DNA of 64,000 nt, from contig NZ_CALPCI010000003.1 in assembly GCF_943192935.1 (NCBI RefSeq), positions 182,321-246,320 on the forward strand. Reading direction: 5' to 3'. The position numbers were made by a program, and so were the translations under genes. The DNA comes from Limosilactobacillus caecicola (GTDB lineage: Bacteria > Bacillota > Bacilli > Lactobacillales > Lactobacillaceae). Below, in pieces: positions 63,481 to 64,000 of this stretch; position 1 is the first letter of the stretch; every line of letters starts with the position of its first letter. The notes below the pieces were generated by a model. The model ran no database searches. It was not told the DNA's origin and worked only from the letters and a program-made list of their open reading frames with translations.

Positions 63481-63511
63481 TTTCAGCTAACTGCGTTATT
63501 TTTCAGTTACG
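63481..63511. promoter_or_regulatory. Candidate LytTR-type direct repeats
   Basis: TTTCAGCTAAC (63481) and TTTCAGTTACG (63501), plus strand, 20 bp apart. Each half resembles the AgrA-type box (TCAGTTAxG). A minus-strand -10 (TAAAAT, 63449-63454) lies about 27 bp past them, a plausible activator-dependent promoter. Confidence 0.4.
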
Positions 63512-63631
63512 GTCACCCATTGAATTGTATTTTTGATTACAGACACAATCTTGACATACAAAACCACAATTTTTACAAACTGTGTGTCTGAAATTGTGTC
63601 TGAACAACCATTTACATCTATTCAAGAGCAT
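63503..63631 (-). CDS. Short Cys-rich ORF (doubtful)
   Basis: A 42-codon frame on the minus strand, MLLNRCKWLF then TVCKNCGFVCQDCVCNQKY, with six Cys in its middle, four of them as two CxxC-like pairs. There is no good ribosome binding site and no promoter between it and the rrn terminator. A shifted frame upstream (MKKCECS) hints at a degraded longer zinc-binding gene. It may equally be chance coding within the repeats at 63540-63604. Confidence 0.25.
   Translation of the reverse strand: MLLNRCKWLFRHNFRHTVCKNCGFVCQDCVCNQKYNSMGDRN
63540..63604. repeat. TGTGTCTG repeat cluster around a plus-strand promoter
   Basis: CAGACACAAT (63540-63549) is a perfect inverted copy of ATTGTGTCTG (63593-63602). 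TGTGTCTGAA occurs as a direct pair at 63583 and 63595 (12-bp period). Between them lie TTGACA (63551-63556) and TACAAA (63574-63579), 17 bp apart. The arrangement looks like an operator array, but the only downstream element on this strand is the bidirectional rrn terminator. Confidence 0.5.
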
Positions 63632-63653
63632 TCACATTTCTTCATAACCAACT

Positions 63654-63702
63654 AAAAAAGCCTTCATATTAGTGTTCGTTAAACACTAATATGAAGGCTT
63701 TT
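63654..63702. terminator. rrn/tRNA operon terminator (bidirectional)
   Basis: AAAGCCTTCATATTAGTGTT and AACACTAATATGAAGGCTTT form a near-perfect long stem around CGTT, followed by a T-run on either strand. It ends the 5S-tRNA-Asn-tRNA-Thr transcript. Confidence 0.93.
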
Positions 63703-63725
63703 AAATACTGATAAAGTATTACTAA

Positions 63726-63798
63726 TGCCAACTAGAGGAGTCGAACCTCCGACCTTCTCTTTACGAGGGAGATGCTCTACCAACTGAGCTAAGTTGGC
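63726..63798 (-). tRNA. tRNA-Thr(CGT)
   Basis: 73 bases with acceptor GCCAACT/AGTTGGC, D arm GCTCAGTTGGTAGAGC, anticodon loop CTCGTAA (CGT) and T arm GGAGGTTCGACTCCTC. CCA not encoded. Confidence 0.95.
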
Positions 63799-63845
63799 AA
63801 AATAAAAAGGAAATGCTGATCGGTTACAGCATTTCCTCTCAGCAA

Positions 63846-63918
63846 CTGCGAATGTCGGACTCGAACCGACGACACCCTGATTAACAGTCAGATGCTCTAC
63901 CAACTGAGCTAATTCGCA
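63846..63918 (-). tRNA. tRNA-Asn(GTT)
   Basis: 73 bases with acceptor TGCGAAT/ATTCGCA, anticodon loop CTGTTAA (GTT) and T arm GTCGGTTCGAGTCCGAC. It lies just after 5S rRNA in the rrn operon. Confidence 0.96.
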
Positions 63919-63923
63919 ATAAC

Positions 63924-64000
63924 GCGTGGCAACGTCCTATCCTCGCAGGGAGCGATCCCCCAACTACTTTCGGCGCGTTGAAGCTTAACTTCTGTGTTCG
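63924..64000 (-). rRNA. rrf: 5S ribosomal RNA (3' part)
   Basis: The minus strand reads CGAACACAGAAGTTAAGC, then AGTAGTTGGGGGATCGC and ends GGACGTTGCCACGC, the 3' two-thirds of a Lactobacillales 5S rRNA. The 5' end is beyond the window, so an rrn operon enters from the right. Confidence 0.95.

Noticed and set aside
1..64000. CRISPR arrays, insertion sequences, prophage or attachment sites
   Set aside because: No regularly spaced repeats, transposase or integrase frames were found; tRNA genes show no duplicated 3' ends in this window.

Overview
The window is a compact stretch of a Lactobacillaceae chromosome. Protein similarity, heavy use of CGG for arginine, a class Ib ribonucleotide reductase, a bifunctional AdhE and moderate-to-high GC suggest an obligately heterofermentative lineage such as Limosilactobacillus; the species is not determined. 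No insertion sequence, prophage or CRISPR array was seen. The right edge is the 3' end of an rRNA operon (partial 5S, tRNA-Asn, tRNA-Thr); the left edge is the first 27 codons of tsaD.

Layout. 1-2.5 kb (minus): tsaD-rimI-tsaB (t6A modification and N-acetylation) and galE. 2.5-7.2 kb (minus): a polyphosphate module, ppx2-ppk-ppx1. 7.3-14.3 kb (minus): one long operon dnaX-ybaB-recR-yaaL-tmk-darA-holB-yabA-rsmI-thioesterase, with SRP RNA and tadA upstream. 15.2-18.9 kb (plus): nrdH-nrdE-nrdF behind a pair of NrdR boxes. 19-22.8 kb (plus): adhE and a PdxK/ThiD-type kinase. 22.8-26.6 kb: hom-thrB diverging from thrC around a palindromic promoter. 26.6-27.8 kb (minus): rplJ-rplL with its L10 leader. 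28-31.7 kb (plus): a SteT-like Ser/Thr permease behind a leader-peptide attenuator, then hemH-mntH. 31.8-34.1 kb (minus): rplK-rplA, nusG, rpmG-secE. 34.2-41.1 kb (minus): a sigma-H/ComX-like gene, rlmB, mrnC, cysS, yacL, radA, dut. 41.2-44.3 kb (plus): GNAT-rpiA, an acetyltransferase and pepC. 44.3-56.8 kb (minus): pepN-esterase-gpm, tRNA-Leu, pncB-nadE-tex-sprT, aspD-gntR, a UPF0340 gene. 56.9-64 kb (mostly minus): a hypothetical gene, tRNA-Gln, tRNA-Tyr, a POT peptide transporter, a membrane protein, a LytTR two-component system and the rrn end.

Most informative signals. (1) Upstream of the SteT-like permease is a complete trp-style attenuator: promoter, strong ribosome binding site, a 23-codon leader with eight serine codons, and mutually exclusive hairpins ending in an intrinsic terminator. 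(2) Between cysS and yacL is a plus-strand small RNA candidate with C-rich, anti-Shine-Dalgarno loops. (3) Three genes of regulatory character are interrupted: the sigma-H/ComX-like gene by an in-frame TGA, the histidine kinase by an in-frame TAG, and a zinc-ribbon membrane protein by a frameshift in an A6 run. The housekeeping genes around them look intact. (4) A 12-bp palindrome in the aspD promoter matches the known HutC-subfamily GntR half-site pattern, and the adjacent gene encodes such a regulator. All regulatory assignments come from reading the sequence; no folding, alignment or database search was run.
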